Assembly: GCA_002282015.1 (NCBI GenBank)
Contig: NCIJ01000008.1
Location: forward strand, 668-64,667
DNA length: 64,000 bases
From: Sulfuricurvum sp. 17-40-25
Lineage (GTDB): Bacteria > Campylobacterota > Campylobacteria > Campylobacterales > Sulfurimonadaceae
Direction: 5' to 3'
The first letter of the stretch is position 1. Every line of letters starts with the position of its first letter. This document shows, one piece after another, positions 63,831 to 64,000 of this stretch. A program made the translations under genes and the position numbers. The notes beneath the pieces were generated by a model. That model saw nothing but the letters and a program-made list of their open reading frames with translations, searched no databases and was not told the origin of the DNA.

Positions 63831-64000
63831 TATTTTCTCTTTGCATACTTTATACAGTATTTTAACCAAACAACTTTGTTAAGCATATAAGCTGTAAAGA
63901 TAATTTGGCAAGCTGTCCTGATTTGATCTAGCTTTTTTAAAGTCTACTTTTATTTTTTAAATCTACATCTCCAACGGTCTATATCGAATGTTTCAGGAAA
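63831..64000. other. Upstream region of purK, no gene seen
   Basis: 170 AT-rich bases with no convincing reading frame on either strand. It probably holds the purK promoter; I could not place it firmly. Another gene may begin beyond the window edge. Confidence 0.4.

Overview
The window looks like chromosome of a Campylobacterota (epsilonproteobacterial) species, most likely from the Sulfuricurvum/Sulfurimonas side. This is inferred from gene order and protein style, not from a database search. The signs are: separate rpoB and rpoC genes that overlap slightly (they are fused in Helicobacter and Wolinella); the order tRNA-Thr/Tyr/Gly/Thr, tuf, rpmG, tRNA-Trp, secE, nusG, rplKAJL, rpoBC, rpsL, rpsG, fusA; flgB-flgC-fliE followed by a class B penicillin-binding protein, as in Campylobacter; promoters that often show only a TATAAT-like -10 box; and moderate to low GC.

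Layout. 1-2143: end of a CorA transporter gene, a ChaA-type cation/proton antiporter and YaaA. 2158-19392: translation and transcription core with five tRNA genes, EF-Tu, ribosomal proteins, RNA polymerase and EF-G. 19473-31299: thioesterase, glutaminase, N-end-rule transferase, RF2, panC, a lipoprotein, a sigma-54 flagellar rod operon ending in a PBP, then ftsW-murG and leuA. 31402-39778: a tightly packed operon alaS / CopD-like / maf / bioF-like / ABC ATPase / PBP1A / YedI-like. 39927-42940: a small membrane protein, DedA and uvrB.

43000-46711 is the most unusual part. A MarR-pirin-YceI-CDGSH-dioxygenase stress cluster sits between the complete uvrB gene and a second, truncated copy of the uvrB 5' end with its promoter. 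The two uvrB copies encode the same first ~98 residues, but their nucleotide divergence rises from zero near the start codon to about 17% near the truncation, all of it synonymous. This looks like a scar of recombination with DNA from a relative. Within the cluster, pirin and the (now broken) dioxygenase each carry a short Tat-like leader with an AAAGGAG ribosome-binding site inside it that feeds a second in-frame start. Two matching palindromic sites lie before marR and before pirin.

46736-55541 is accessory and sensory: TonB-dependent receptor, a nine-cysteine small protein, a 68-residue protein, an OmpR-type two-component system with an uncharacterised Ser-rich protein and a tandem-repeat operator candidate, a decayed outer-membrane barrel gene, and a FecR / OmpA-like / CHASE2-HD-GYP operon that may link envelope state to cyclic-di-GMP breakdown. 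55617-63830 (all minus strand): PutA, a 31-residue basic protein missed by length cut-offs, a GNAT-nitrilase fusion, an AEC transporter, and purK-purE. No rRNA genes, CRISPR arrays, insertion sequences or phage genes were seen.
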